Assembly: GCA_964456445.1 (NCBI GenBank)
Contig: CAYWBI010000001.1
Span: 65,017 to 129,016, forward strand
DNA length: 64,000 nt
Direction: 5' to 3'
Source: CAYWBI01 sp964456445
Lineage (GTDB): Bacteria > Calditrichota > Calditrichia > Calditrichales > J004
Position numbers and translations under genes: made by a program. Of the stretch, positions 38,901 to 48,800 are shown in pieces (position 1 is the stretch's first letter; every line of letters starts with the position of its first letter). The notes under the pieces are model-generated. The model made no database searches and had not been told where the DNA came from. It saw only the letters and a program-made list of their open reading frames with translations.

Positions 38901-41815
38901 CAACCTTTATGCTTCAGGATTCCGGTGCGCGGACAGTGATAACCACCACCAATCTTGCAGATAAATTTGAAAACCAGGAGATAAGAATCATTTTCATGGA
39001 TAGCGCAGATGTTGATAAACAACCATCCAGCGACCCGACGATTGACTTTGACCTTGATCAACTGGCCTATATGATCTACACCTCCGGTTCTACCGGCAAG
39101 CCCAAAGGGACCCTGCTTACACACCGCGGTTTCTTAAATCGCCTGCAATGGATGCAACAGGCCTACCCTCTGGGGCCGGGCGAAACGGTCCTGCAGAAAA
39201 CACCTTTTAGTTTTGATGTTTCTGTTTGGGAATTCTTTTGGCCTTTTATGTTTGGGGCACGTTTGGTGGTTGCCCGCGACGGCGGACACAAGGATACAGC
39301 CTATCTCACGGACTTGATCCGACGGGAAAATGTTACGACCATGCATTTTGTACCGCCCATGTTAAAGGTTTTTCTGGAAGAGCGTAATGCCGGGGCATGT
39401 ACAAGCCTGAAAAATGTGGTCTGTTCCGGTGAAGCCCTTCCCTATGCCCTGAGCCGGGAATTTTATAAAACCCTGCCCACCGCCCGTTTGCATAACCTTT
39501 ACGGCCCTACGGAAGCTTCTGTTGATGTGAGTCATTATACCTGTCCTGTTGAACGGGAAGACGGTAAATTACCCATTGGACGGCCAATTGCCAATACTCT
39601 GTTGTATGTTTTGAATCCTGCTTTAAAACCGGTGCCTGTTGGTGTAAGGGGGGAATTGCATATTGGAGGCGTGCAACTGGCGCGCGGCTATGCCAACCGC
39701 CCGGATCTTACCGCGGAAAAATTTATTCCCGATCCCTTTGGGAAGGTACCCGGCGCCCGGTTATATAAAACCGGCGATGTGTGCCGCTTTCTTCCAACTG
39801 GTGAAATCGAGTATATAGGACGTATGGACCATCAGGTGAAAGTGCGTGGCTTCCGCATTGAATTGGGTGAAATTGAATCCGCTCTGCGTAAAGGTCCAGG
39901 CGTAGAAGATTGTACCGTACAGGTTCGTCCTTTCGGAAGTCAAGAAAAGGCATTGGTTGCATATGTCGTAAGCAAGGAACAGCAGCCATCCCAGGCAACC
40001 CTAAAAGATGCGTTAAAGAAAAACCTCCCGGATTATATGGTACCTTCTGCCTGGCTTTTTATAGATAAAATTCCACTCACGGCAAATGGAAAAATTGATC
40101 GGGAATCCTTGCCAAATCCTGCCGACCTTGGACGGAACCAATTGGAAAATGCCTATCTTGCACCCCGCAATGATCGGGAAAAGCAGCTGTCCGATTTGTG
40201 GATGAAAGTGTTGAAGCTGGATAAAGTGGGCGTTAGGGACAACTTTTTTGAATTGGGTGGTGATTCCATTGTGGGGATTCAACTTATTTCCGCCTCGGCC
40301 AGGGATGGACTCACTTTTACACCCCGGGAACTATTTGAGAATCCGACCATCGAAGGGCTGGCGACTATTGCCCGTGAAGGGGTGGCGATCCATGCCGAGC
40401 AGCAACCAATCACAGGGGAAGTAGAATTAACCCCGATTCTGCTCTGGTTTAAACAACTCGATCTGCCGCAACGCGCACACTGGAACCAATCCATAATGCT
40501 TAAAAGCCAAGCCGCCCTCAAGCCGGATATTCTCCAAGGAGTGGCCAACACGTTATATGCCCATCACGATATGCTGCGCTTATATTGGGATGATGGAAGC
40601 CCCATGATAGCAACACAGACGACGGAGGCACCCCTTTTTGAATATCAGGATTTGCGCCGCTTAAACCTGGATGAGCAGAAATCCAGCATGAAAAAAATTG
40701 TTGAAAAAACCCAAAGCGGACATGATCTGCAAAGGGGGCCCTTGTTTAAAATCCTTTATTTCTCCCTGGACAGTGCTATTGGTGACCGTTTATTTATTAG
40801 CATCCATCATACCGTTATTGATGCGGTTTCGTGGCGGGTGCTGCTGGAGGATTTGCAACTGGCTTATGCACGGTTTAGCGAAGAAAAACCGCTAACTTTA
40901 CCGGCCAAGACCACTTCCTTTGCTTACTATGCGAAACGTTTAAAGGAATATGCCCGCACCACGGATTGGGGAAAGGAAATGAAATTTTGGCAAAATTTTA
41001 TCGGGCAAGAGGCAGCTTCGTTAAAGATGTTGAAAACGGGTAAAAATTTGCAAAAAGACCGCATACATATTGACATTAAATTGAATATAGAACAAACAGC
41101 CAACCTACAACGCGTGGTACCGGAAACCTATAATACCAGAGTTGTCGAAAATTTATTGACAGCGTTATTCATCGCCTGGAAAAACCTTAAGGGCACAAAC
41201 AGCTTACTGATCGATATGGAAGGGCATGGACGCGAAGCTTTATTTGAAGAAGTTGACCTGGCCCGCACCGTGGGATGGTTTACATCGCTTTTTCCCGTAC
41301 ATTTGCATACATCAGAGTCGGACTTGGGTGAAGTGATCAAGTCCCTTAAAGAAGAAATACGTGCTATTCCTGAGAATGGGATCAATTATGGATTGTTGAG
41401 GTTTTTGGCGCCAGAGACCGTCCGTAAGGAGATAGAAAAATTGCCCAGCGCCGGGATATTGTTTAATTACCTGGGACAGTTTGAACAAGATGAAGCCATG
41501 AAAAGCCGCTTTGAAATGAAACCGGGGGAAACCGGCGCCGACATTGGTGCTGAAAACAGAAACAGCCATCTGCTTGAAATTACATCCAGTATTGTTAATG
41601 GTGTTTTTAACATAACCTTTAATTTTTGTCCCGATAGCGTGAGTGAAAGTTTTATTGTTCAATTTGCCGATAAAACCGTCCAGGCTTTAGATCAAATAAT
41701 CGAGCACAGCTTAAGCGGCGAAAGCGGAGGATATACACCTTCTGACTTTTCAGCGATGGAGGTTGACCAGGAAGAGTTAGATGATATTTTATCCGAATTG
41801 GATGATTTGGAATGA
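32921..41815 (+). CDS. NRPS with embedded sulfotransferase: C-A(Ser)-PCP-ST-C-A(Ser)-PCP-E
   Basis: A 2964-residue protein. Residues 1-30 form a basic docking segment (LSPEQRELLLKKLQARKK). Module 1: C (H171-D176), A about 500-985 with pocket D-V-W-H-V-S-L-V-D (Ser), PCP S1041. A sulfotransferase domain of about 280 residues (1140-1420) follows, with RSGST at 1151 and RHPYAMIYS at 1276-1284. Module 2: C (HHIITD at 1581), A about 1907-2390 with the same Ser pocket, PCP S2449 in GGDSI, and an epimerisation domain about 2490-2930 (HHTVID at 2629, then AVSWR). The end TPSDFSAMEVDQEELDDIL is a typical communication segment after an E domain. Predicted to add Ser, possibly sulfated, then D-Ser. It overlaps the free sulfotransferase gene by four bases. 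Confidence 0.95.
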   Translation: MSDISAKLKNLSPEQRELLLKKLQARKKTAGDGQDTIAPRPDPDRFPVSYAQERLWFFDQLAPGSSLYNISAAVKFKGPLETDLLEQSINAVVQRHEILQVYFETEKGAPLQKKAGQASIGLSVEDIGDLPLGELAAIEAQTPFDLSRAPLLRARLIKVDEQAHALLLTIHHIVADGWSMGVFINETARYYRALQGDGQKPAPLKIQYFDYAWWQKNKSDKAKMARQLDFWADELKGMPTLLELPFDRSREGVQSFRGRHHIFQISPKTTAALRALSRKSGVTTFITLLAAFQTLLYRYSNQNDFGLGIPIANRNKKELEALIGFFVNTLVIRAEIDGSLSFSDFLKQVKTRAFKAYDNQDVPFEQVVEKVQPQRNNQIAPLFQVMFELQGDALSGLNFGDLELKTIDFETGTAKFDLLLIMEEGRETLKGVLEYNADLFTAETVERMMRHFAYLLDQIAQAPDTHLDKIGLLPPEEEQNILLRWNQTAADYPKSPFIHQYTAQFALSNPDHPALLSAQGTFTYRQFEERGNQLAHYLVSHGIGRDDRVGVCMDRSAEMVIALHGILKAGAAYVPFDPRHPAERRRFMLDDSGARLILTQAHLLDLFKGSSIHAVVLDASFALIESLPVTPPVVDIDGDQLAYMIYTSGSTGKPKGTFLAHKSILNRLIWMQESYGLTMKDVVLQKTPFSFDVSVWEFFWPFMQGATLAIAREEGHKDSAYLTETVRQYGVTTLHFVPPMLKVFLEDRDSKKCISLKRVVCSGEALPYALSEQFYKTLPNAVLYNLYGPTEAAVDVTAYTCPRDRDDKKLPIGSPIANTQIYILDPALNPVPVGVGGELYIAGVQLARGYANRPGLTAEKFIADPYAKSPGSRMYKTGDLCRYLPGGEIEYLGRIDHQVKLRGFRIELGEIEAVLRGHPAIKDCIVLVRGTDMEKAIIAWYIPEEGQSPVPEDLRQYIIRHMPEYMAPNFFIPLDAFPLTSNGKLDRRGLPDVNLKKDRPKTRFVSPRNRLEAHLAELWREILGVKTLSMYDNFFDIGGNSLKAAVLINRLQEEVDKKLHVGMVFQAPRIAEFAMFAQEYFTEEVLKNFGDSAVGAVDDSFKVMAISAESKIKNADIQAFRQIVFPLQKRKKEPTHLTKNKPAIFILSPPRSGSTLLRIMLAGNPVLFSPPELDLLSFNTIGERRRFFEEQGLPLWLEATTHAIKEIQHTSLAEAERIMRDIEDKDITVKDFYHLLQNGLKQKILVDKTPSYAIDPAALQRAEEDFEQPLYVHLARHPYAMIYSFIEAKLDKNFFKFPHKFTRQQLAELIWLNSHQNILDFLKDIPDERHVFLRFEDLLFKPEAEIRRLTEFLGVPFTADMLKPYQGRKMTEGLKQGSQMVGDFKFYLHQNINNKVAGKWRGFHKHDFLCEQSEILAGNFGYETHTRSKAIAENTDIQKIEQAPRQTYMPLSFAQQRLWFIDQLEPGSTQYNVPGAIYINGNVDARLLEKSIALLVERHEILRTTFHTIEGKGMQKIHAEYQPVLIQHDLRTLPTEQKDVAAQGLIDTLSKTVFKLNELPILKIMLVRLKENEYIFALVAHHIITDGWSNGIIIREASHYYDLLIEEKSVVTPALALQYVDIAVWQREWINGNQAGQQLNFWKKELKGAPPLLDIPTDFPRKANNAPVGKRLYFELGEAISQKVRTCCNRQGTTSFVVLMAAFQTLMHHYAAQQEVLIGTPVAGRTQQAMEGLIGFFVNTIVQRTQFKPGATFRDILDQVRDKAARILNHQDYPFEKLLEALNVQRSLEHAPLFQVMFSMQEDDICAFSKNFATRPYRTDSGTAKFDLLLELFDSNSIRGAFEYNTSLFRAETIKRLKDHFERLLIILTTQMDIPIAEINFIGPHEEELLTHKWNDTALDFPNGQTVPQQIMEQARKRPGAPALTFEGHTFLYAEFNQKVNQWAHLLVENGVQREQRVAVCLERSDNMVLALNAVMRCGGVYVPLDPGHPVDRTTFMLQDSGARTVITTTNLADKFENQEIRIIFMDSADVDKQPSSDPTIDFDLDQLAYMIYTSGSTGKPKGTLLTHRGFLNRLQWMQQAYPLGPGETVLQKTPFSFDVSVWEFFWPFMFGARLVVARDGGHKDTAYLTDLIRRENVTTMHFVPPMLKVFLEERNAGACTSLKNVVCSGEALPYALSREFYKTLPTARLHNLYGPTEASVDVSHYTCPVEREDGKLPIGRPIANTLLYVLNPALKPVPVGVRGELHIGGVQLARGYANRPDLTAEKFIPDPFGKVPGARLYKTGDVCRFLPTGEIEYIGRMDHQVKVRGFRIELGEIESALRKGPGVEDCTVQVRPFGSQEKALVAYVVSKEQQPSQATLKDALKKNLPDYMVPSAWLFIDKIPLTANGKIDRESLPNPADLGRNQLENAYLAPRNDREKQLSDLWMKVLKLDKVGVRDNFFELGGDSIVGIQLISASARDGLTFTPRELFENPTIEGLATIAREGVAIHAEQQPITGEVELTPILLWFKQLDLPQRAHWNQSIMLKSQAALKPDILQGVANTLYAHHDMLRLYWDDGSPMIATQTTEAPLFEYQDLRRLNLDEQKSSMKKIVEKTQSGHDLQRGPLFKILYFSLDSAIGDRLFISIHHTVIDAVSWRVLLEDLQLAYARFSEEKPLTLPAKTTSFAYYAKRLKEYARTTDWGKEMKFWQNFIGQEAASLKMLKTGKNLQKDRIHIDIKLNIEQTANLQRVVPETYNTRVVENLLTALFIAWKNLKGTNSLLIDMEGHGREALFEEVDLARTVGWFTSLFPVHLHTSESDLGEVIKSLKEEIRAIPENGINYGLLRFLAPETVRKEIEKLPSAGILFNYLGQFEQDEAMKSRFEMKPGETGADIGAENRNSHLLEITSSIVNGVFNITFNFCPDSVSESFIVQFADKTVQALDQIIEHSLSGESGGYTPSDFSAMEVDQEELDDILSELDDLE
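36344..37200 (+). other. Embedded PAPS-dependent sulfotransferase domain
   Basis: Within the preceding synthetase, between the first Ser PCP and the next C domain. The PAPS 5'-phosphosulfate loop reads ILSPPRSGSTLLRIMLAG and the 3'-phosphate site ARHPYAMIYSF. A later AGKWRGF stretch fits the end of the fold. The type resembles sulfotransferase domains inserted in some PKS/NRPS proteins, curacin CurM being the studied PKS case. Its position suggests it acts on the Ser hydroxyl, or on the upstream 3-hydroxyl, of the carrier-bound chain (inference). Confidence 0.88.
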
Positions 41816-42762
41816 AAACAGGAAAAAATATGGCAAGACCGGTTTTAATTTCAGGATTGCAACGCTCAGGTACAACCTGGACGGCCCGCATGTTAACCCT
41901 TTCGGATGAGATGTTCTATGTTTTGGAACCTTTTAATATCCTGCGTGACCCCATTCATCTGATTGGAGCGGGCACCAACTTCCCCTATTTCCAGGAGGTT
42001 GATTCGGAACGATATGTCAAAATAAGAAGCGGACTCGGCTTGAGTTTCACAAAGGATGAATTAAGGGTTTTTATGAAACAATCCCCTTCTCCCAAGTACC
42101 ATCTGTACCATATAGTACGCTACCTTAGCTTAAACAGGCGTTTGAATAAAGGGATGAAACCGGTGATACAGGACCCTTTCGCTGTTTTTATGGCACCCTG
42201 GCTCAGTCATAATTTGGGAATTTTACCCCTGTTTCTGTTCCGCCACCCCGCTGCCTATATCAACAGCATGAAACGTATGAAGTGGGGTTTTAATTTTGCC
42301 TGGCTTGCCGATCAGGAAGAATTGATGGATGAATACTTATCTGATTTTAGCGATGATATACGTAAATGGGCCGGGGAAGAATTCATTCCTTTTTCTATTG
42401 AAACACAATGTCTGGTCTGGAATATATTTACCAGCGTTATTTTACGTTACTCCAAGGAACACAGCAACTGGCTTTTTTATCGACATGAAGATTTATCGAT
42501 GAATCCCATGACGTTGTTTTATAAAATATATGCAGAAATTGGAATTGACATGAATCAAACAATTATGCGGAAAATTGAAAAATTTACTGGCAGCGGCAAT
42601 CCTGCCACGGCACGCGATGGTAAAATGCACAGTTTAAAACGCAATAGCAGGGAAAATATAAAAAATTGGCAAAAGCAATTAAGCGTTGATGAAATCAATC
42701 AAATACATCATTTAACCGCAGCTTTTTCCAATCCACTTTACTCCGAGGACGAGTGGCATTAA
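41812..42762 (+). CDS. Stand-alone sulfotransferase
   Basis: A 316-residue soluble sulfotransferase. The PAPS 5'-binding loop is LISGLQRSGTTWTARML near the N-terminus and the 3'-phosphate region is LFLFRHPAAYINSMKRM at about 137-153. No transmembrane helix is seen, so it is probably cytoplasmic. The ATG overlaps the TGA of the large synthetase gene (ATGA), so translation is coupled; a second ATG at 41830 with AGGA 7 bases upstream is also possible. It is only distantly like the embedded domain, so it probably sulfates a different hydroxyl of the same product. No PAPS-synthesis genes are nearby, so PAPS must come from general sulfate metabolism. Confidence 0.9.
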   Translation: MKTGKNMARPVLISGLQRSGTTWTARMLTLSDEMFYVLEPFNILRDPIHLIGAGTNFPYFQEVDSERYVKIRSGLGLSFTKDELRVFMKQSPSPKYHLYHIVRYLSLNRRLNKGMKPVIQDPFAVFMAPWLSHNLGILPLFLFRHPAAYINSMKRMKWGFNFAWLADQEELMDEYLSDFSDDIRKWAGEEFIPFSIETQCLVWNIFTSVILRYSKEHSNWLFYRHEDLSMNPMTLFYKIYAEIGIDMNQTIMRKIEKFTGSGNPATARDGKMHSLKRNSRENIKNWQKQLSVDEINQIHHLTAAFSNPLYSEDEWH

Positions 42763-42814
42763 ATATTTAGGATAAGCGCCGTAAAATTAAAGGAAAATTT
42801 GCAAAATTTAAATT

Positions 42815-45800
42815 ATGAGTAAAAAACCAACGCAACATAAAAACATTGAAGACATATATCCCTTATCACCTATGCAACAGGGGATGTTATTTCATAAGCT
42901 GCTGGAACCGGAAAGCCCGACCTATAACGAGCTCATGTACTTTAAGCTGCGAGGGCCTATTGAACCGCAGGTTTTTAGAAACGCCCTGCGCGCGCTCGTA
43001 CGGCGCCATTCGGTTCTGCGGACCGCTTTTATTTATAAAAAAAGTGAAAAGCTCTTACAGGTCGTCCACAAAGAAGTGGAGTTGCCAGTGCTCATGGATG
43101 ATTGGCGCGATAAAACATCAGAAGAACAATCCATTGGCTTTAAAATACTGTTGGATAAAGATCGAAAAAAAGGTTTTAATTTATCCAAAGCGCCCTTATT
43201 GCGCCTGCATCTTCTTAGATTAGAAGATGATTTATGGCAGGTGCTTTGGAGTAATCATCATCTGATCCTTGACGGTTGGTCGAATCCCATTCTGCTAAAA
43301 GAATTGTTCATCTTATATGAAACCGGGCTAAAAGGGCTGGAAGCACCCTTACCGCCCGCCCGTCCCTTCAAGGAATATATTTTATGGTTACAAAAGCAGG
43401 ATAAAGAAAAGGCCAATGTTTTTTGGAAAGATTTTTTGCAAGAGTTTTCCGTTCCAACTCCTTTTAATGTGGATAAACTGCCAAATCAGCGAAAATCAAT
43501 GGATCGTTATGGAAAACAGCAGTTCCGTTTAAATCGTACTGAAACGGCACGTATAAAAGCCACAGCAAGGAAAGAGAACCTAACCGTCAACAGCATGGTG
43601 CAGGGTGCCTGGGCCCTTTTGCTGCATCATTACAGTCGCGAAAATCAAATCGTTTTTGGCGCAACGGTTTCTGGAAGACCCGCTGAAATAACCGATATTC
43701 AAAATATGGTTGGGTTATTTATAAACACCTTGCCGCTTTGTGTAAATATTGATCCACAAAAATCGACAAACACCTGGTTAAAAGAAGTGCAGCGGATGGC
43801 CGTGCTGTTACGGGATTTTGAATACAGCGCGCTGGCCGATGTGCAAAAACAAAGCGCAATTGATTCCGGCCCCCTGTTTGAAAGCATTCTGGTATTTGAA
43901 AATTATCCGGTTGAAGAAGAAATGGGCCGTCAAAAAACAAGTCTTACCCTTTCGGATTTTGGCGTTTATGAACAAACCAATTTTCCGCTTACACTTCTTG
44001 TTGCCGCCGATGAGGAAATCATTATCGATGCCTCCTATCAGCCGACCCGTTTTACAGAACCGGTTATTACCGATATGTTGGGACATCTGCGCAATCTTCT
44101 TTTGTCCATGGCCCGCAACCCCGATCTTCCTTTAGGGCAACATAAAATTTTAAATCAGGAACAGGAAGAGTCCCTGCTAAAAATCAGTAAAGGCCCCCAA
44201 CAGAATTATGATTCCACGGCTTTTATCCCTATTCAGTTTGAGCGCCAGGTGCGGGCGACACCTACACAAACAGTGCTGATTTTTGATGACCGGAAATGGA
44301 GCTATGACGCCCTGAACCGGGCGGTCAACCGGCTTGCCCGGGAGTTGATTCATGCTGGGATTAAAGCAGACCGGCGCGTGGCAGTCTATATGGAACGCTC
44401 GGCGGAAATGGTGCTTGCCCTTTATGCCATCATTAAAGCAGGCGCGGCATATGTGCCCATCGACCCTACCAATCCAACGGACCGCATCCGCTTTATGTTG
44501 GAAGACAGCAAACCGGCATTGATCTTAACCCAGAAAAAATTTATCCAGGATATCAGGCAATCGGGGCACAAACATTTAATTGTCGATGTGGACAACCTGC
44601 CGGAACGCAGCGAAGATAACCCCAAACTGGATATTGCGCCCGATCAGGCGGCCTATATGATCTACACATCCGGTTCCACCGGTCGGCCCAAGGGCGCCAT
44701 CTTGCCCCATAAGGCCATCCGCAACCGGCTGCAATGGATGCAGAATACCTACAAACTGGATGCAACAGATCGAATCCTGCAAAAAACGCCCTACACTTTT
44801 GATGTCTCGCTATGGGAATTCTTTTGGCCTCTGATGTACGGCGCCACCCTGGTGATGGCCCGCCCGGAGGGTCATAAGGATACCGCATATCTCGTGCAAA
44901 CCATTCACGATCAGAAAATCACCACTTTGCATTTTGTACCACCCATGCTTCAGGTTTTTCTGGAAGCGCCGGGCGTTGGGACATGTGATTCCCTTAAACG
45001 GGTTATATGCAGCGGCGAGGCCCTGCCCGTTGATCTAAAGGAACGCTTTTATAAAAAACTGCACGCGGACTTCCACAATTTATATGGCCCCACCGAGGCA
45101 GCGGTGGATGTTACAGCCTATGCCTGCACGCAAACGTTACAGAATAAGTTGTTGCCTATAGGAAAACCGATCGCCAATACAAATATTTATGTCTTGGATG
45201 AACAGCTCCGCCCTGTGCCTGTAGGTGTGCCGGGAGAATTGTTTATTGGCGGAATTCAATTGGCGCGCGGCTATCATTTGCGACCGGATCTGACCGCCGA
45301 AAAATTTATCCCCGATCCCTTTTCAAAAATACCCGGCGCGCGTATGTACCGCAGCGGCGACCTTGTAAGGCGGCTGCCCGGCGGCGACATCGATTATCTT
45401 TCACGTCTGGATTTTCAACTAAAAATCCGCGGTTTCCGCATCGAACTCGGTGAGATAGAGGCGAACCTTACAGCCCTTTCGGAAATACGCGAAGCGCTGG
45501 TCACCGTGTACGAACCGCAACCGGGCAACAAGCAATTGACGGCATATATAACCCCTGCAAACAGCGGGACGGTAATTGATGCAGATAATATCCGCGCCGC
45601 CCTTTCCGCCAGTCTGCCGGATTATATGATCCCGGTGCATTTTATTACGCTGGAAAGCTTCCCGCTTACGCCCAATGGGAAAATAGACCGCAAGGCGCTG
45701 CCCGCCCCCGAAGGCCCGGCGCCGGACACAGAAAGCTATGTGGCCCCCGGCACGGCCCTGGAAAAAGAAATACAAACCATTTGGCAGGACATCCTCGCCG

Positions 45801-48800
45801 TGGAACCCATCGGCATACACCGTAATTTTTTTCAATTAGGCGGCCACTCGATTCTTGCCACACGCCTGGTTACACGCTTCCGTCAGGCTTTTAAAGTGGA
45901 AATCCCATTAAGCGCCGTTTTTGATTCGCCCACCATCGCCCGCCAGGCTTTGTTGGTTGAAATGGAACAGGCCAGCGGTCAACGTCCGGATCTGCCCGAA
46001 TTGGTCCCCGTGGCCCGTTCCGGGCTACTGCCCGTTTCACTGCCCCAACAACGTTTGTGGTTCATCGATCAGTTTAACCCGGGCACCACCGCCTACAACA
46101 TCAACCTGGCCCTGATGATAAACGGAAAACTGGATATTGAGTTATTGGAAAAAAGTATCCGGGCGGTAATCGACCGGCACGAAATTCTAAGGACCAGTTT
46201 TGTCAACAAAGACGGAGCGCCCTATTTGCATATTCATTCCGATTTTGACTTCCATTTGGAATATGCCGAAAACAAAGATGGAATACCGGAAGAAGAAACG
46301 GTCCGCAGCGAGTCCGCCGCCATGGCCGCAACCGTTTTTAACCTGGAAGAACTACCGCTATTGCGTATGAGGGTAGTCGGTTTTAATGATACCCGCTTTT
46401 TGTTGACGGGCGTCATCCATCATATTATCAGCGACGGGCAGTCGATGCAGGTTTTTATCAATGAGGTATTGGCCTTTTACCGCGCCCTTAGCACAAAGAA
46501 CGAAGTAGATATGGCCCCCCTTCCCTTCCAGTACGCCGATTATGCCTCTTGGCAGCGTCAATGGTTAAGCGGTGATATCCTGGAAAAACATATCCGGTAC
46601 TGGAAGGAAAAAATCGGTCCACAACCCGACGTTTTGGAACTGCCCACGGATTTTCCACGTCCGGCGGTACAATCCTTTAACGGACGGCAAATCGATTTTG
46701 AACTGGAAGAAAGCCAAACGGCCCGTTTAAAAATTTTTACGCAACAAAACGGCGTCACCCTGTTTATGGCCCTGATGACCGCTTACCAAATCCTGTTGCA
46801 CCGCTATAGCCGTCAAACGAATATTTTGATCGGTTCACCGGTTACCGGGCGGCTGTTGGAAGAATCCAATAATCTGATTGGTTTTTTTGTAAACACCCTG
46901 GTATTAAAAGGCTCGTTTGAGGCAAGCACCACCGTTGCACAGACCTTACAAAATATCCGGCAGAATGTCCTCGAAGCCCATGCCCATCAATCCCTGCCCT
47001 TCGAGCAACTGGTGGAACTGCTTCAGCCGGAACGTGACCTGGCCCATCCTCCGCTTTTTCAGGCGGCGTTTATTTTACAGAATGCACAAAGCCTGGCTAT
47101 GGATACGGCCGGTCTGCAATTTGAAGAAGTCGTTCCGGAATCCGTTGTGGCCAAGGTAGATTTAAGTCTTTATGCAATCGAAAACGCAGATAACATCAGT
47201 TTGAGATTGGAATATAACAGTGACCTGTTCCGCGCGGAAACCATCGAACGCATGGGGCGTCATTTGATGCGGGTTTTAACCGGGATGCTGGAAAATCCGG
47301 CGCGGAAAATTGCACAGATCCCGCTGATGGGACGCAGGGAACAAGATCAACTTCTTCAACAACTGTCCGCCCGTGCCGCGGATAAATTAAAAATGAATAA
47401 TGTCGTGGCGGCCTTTCGTGCCCGGGTTGTTGAAAACCATTCGCAGACCGCCCTGTCCACAAACGGAAGTGAAATATCGTATGCCGAGCTGGACAGGCTT
47501 TCGGATAAGGCAGCAGGCCGTCTGTTGGAGACCGGGATTAAAACAGAAGATATCCTGGGTATTTGCATGGACCGCGGCCCATTGACGGTAATTGCCATGC
47601 TGGCCATTCTAAAGGCCGGAGCGGCATATCTGCCGCTTGATCCAGCCTATCCAGGGGAACGGTTGCGCTATATGGCGCAGGATGCGGGCGCCTCCTTCAT
47701 TTTAACAAACGATAGTACATTGGAACATGCCCAGTCTGTTTTTCCGCCGGATATCCAACTAATAACCATGGAATCCCTGTTGCAGGAAGGCAAAACTGAC
47801 AACACGCTAACCCTGCCGGAAATCGGTCCGCTTCAACTGGCCTATGTGATTTACACCTCCGGCTCTACGGGAAAGCCCAAGGGAACGTTGTTGGCGCACC
47901 GGGGATTGGTGAACCTTGCCCATGAACAGCGCAAGGCTTTTAAAATAGATTCCACCAGCCGGATTTTACAGTTTGCCTCGCTGAGTTTTGACGCGGCTAC
48001 CTGGGAAATATTTATGGCCCTGTTGAACGGTGCGGCACTGCACCTGATCGAAACAGAAACCCAGGCCGATATCGGCCTGTTACAGGAGCGGATGGTAGCG
48101 GAAAAAATCAGCACAATTACCTTGCCGCCTTCTGTGCTGGCCTTGTTTGACACTCGGCCCATGCCCGATTTAAAAACAATCATCACGGCGGGTGAAAAGT
48201 GTCCGCAACCACTGGTAAAACGTTTCCAGCCCGGTCGTCAGATGGTGAACGCCTATGGTCCCACGGAAACCACCGTGTGCGCCTGTTATTATGAAACCAA
48301 TGCAAGTGAAACCCTAAATCCGCCCATTGGTTTTCCACTTGGCGGCTTTGACCTGCATGTTCTGGATTCAAACCTGCAATTGTTACCGGTGGGCGTACCC
48401 GGCGAATTGTGTATCGGTGGCATAGGGTTGGCGCGCGGCTACCTCAACCGGCCGGACCTGACCAATGAAAAATTTATTGCGCATCCTTATGGCCCGCCGG
48501 GCGCGCGTTTGTACCGTAGCGGTGACCTGGTTAAACGCCGTGACGACGGTGCCATGGAATTTTTGGGCCGCATCGACAGTCAGGTAAAATTACGCGGTTT
48601 CCGGATAGAATTAGGGGAAATCCAAAACGCCCTACAGGAGATTGCCAGTGTTCGCGACGCCTTTGTCATGATTCGTGAAGAAGCGCCGGGCGATCAACGT
48701 TTGTGCGCCTATCTGGTAAGCGATGAGGAAATCGATACAATGCATATAAAAGAACAACTTTCCGCCCAGCTGCCGGACTATATGGTGCCTGCCGCGTTTG

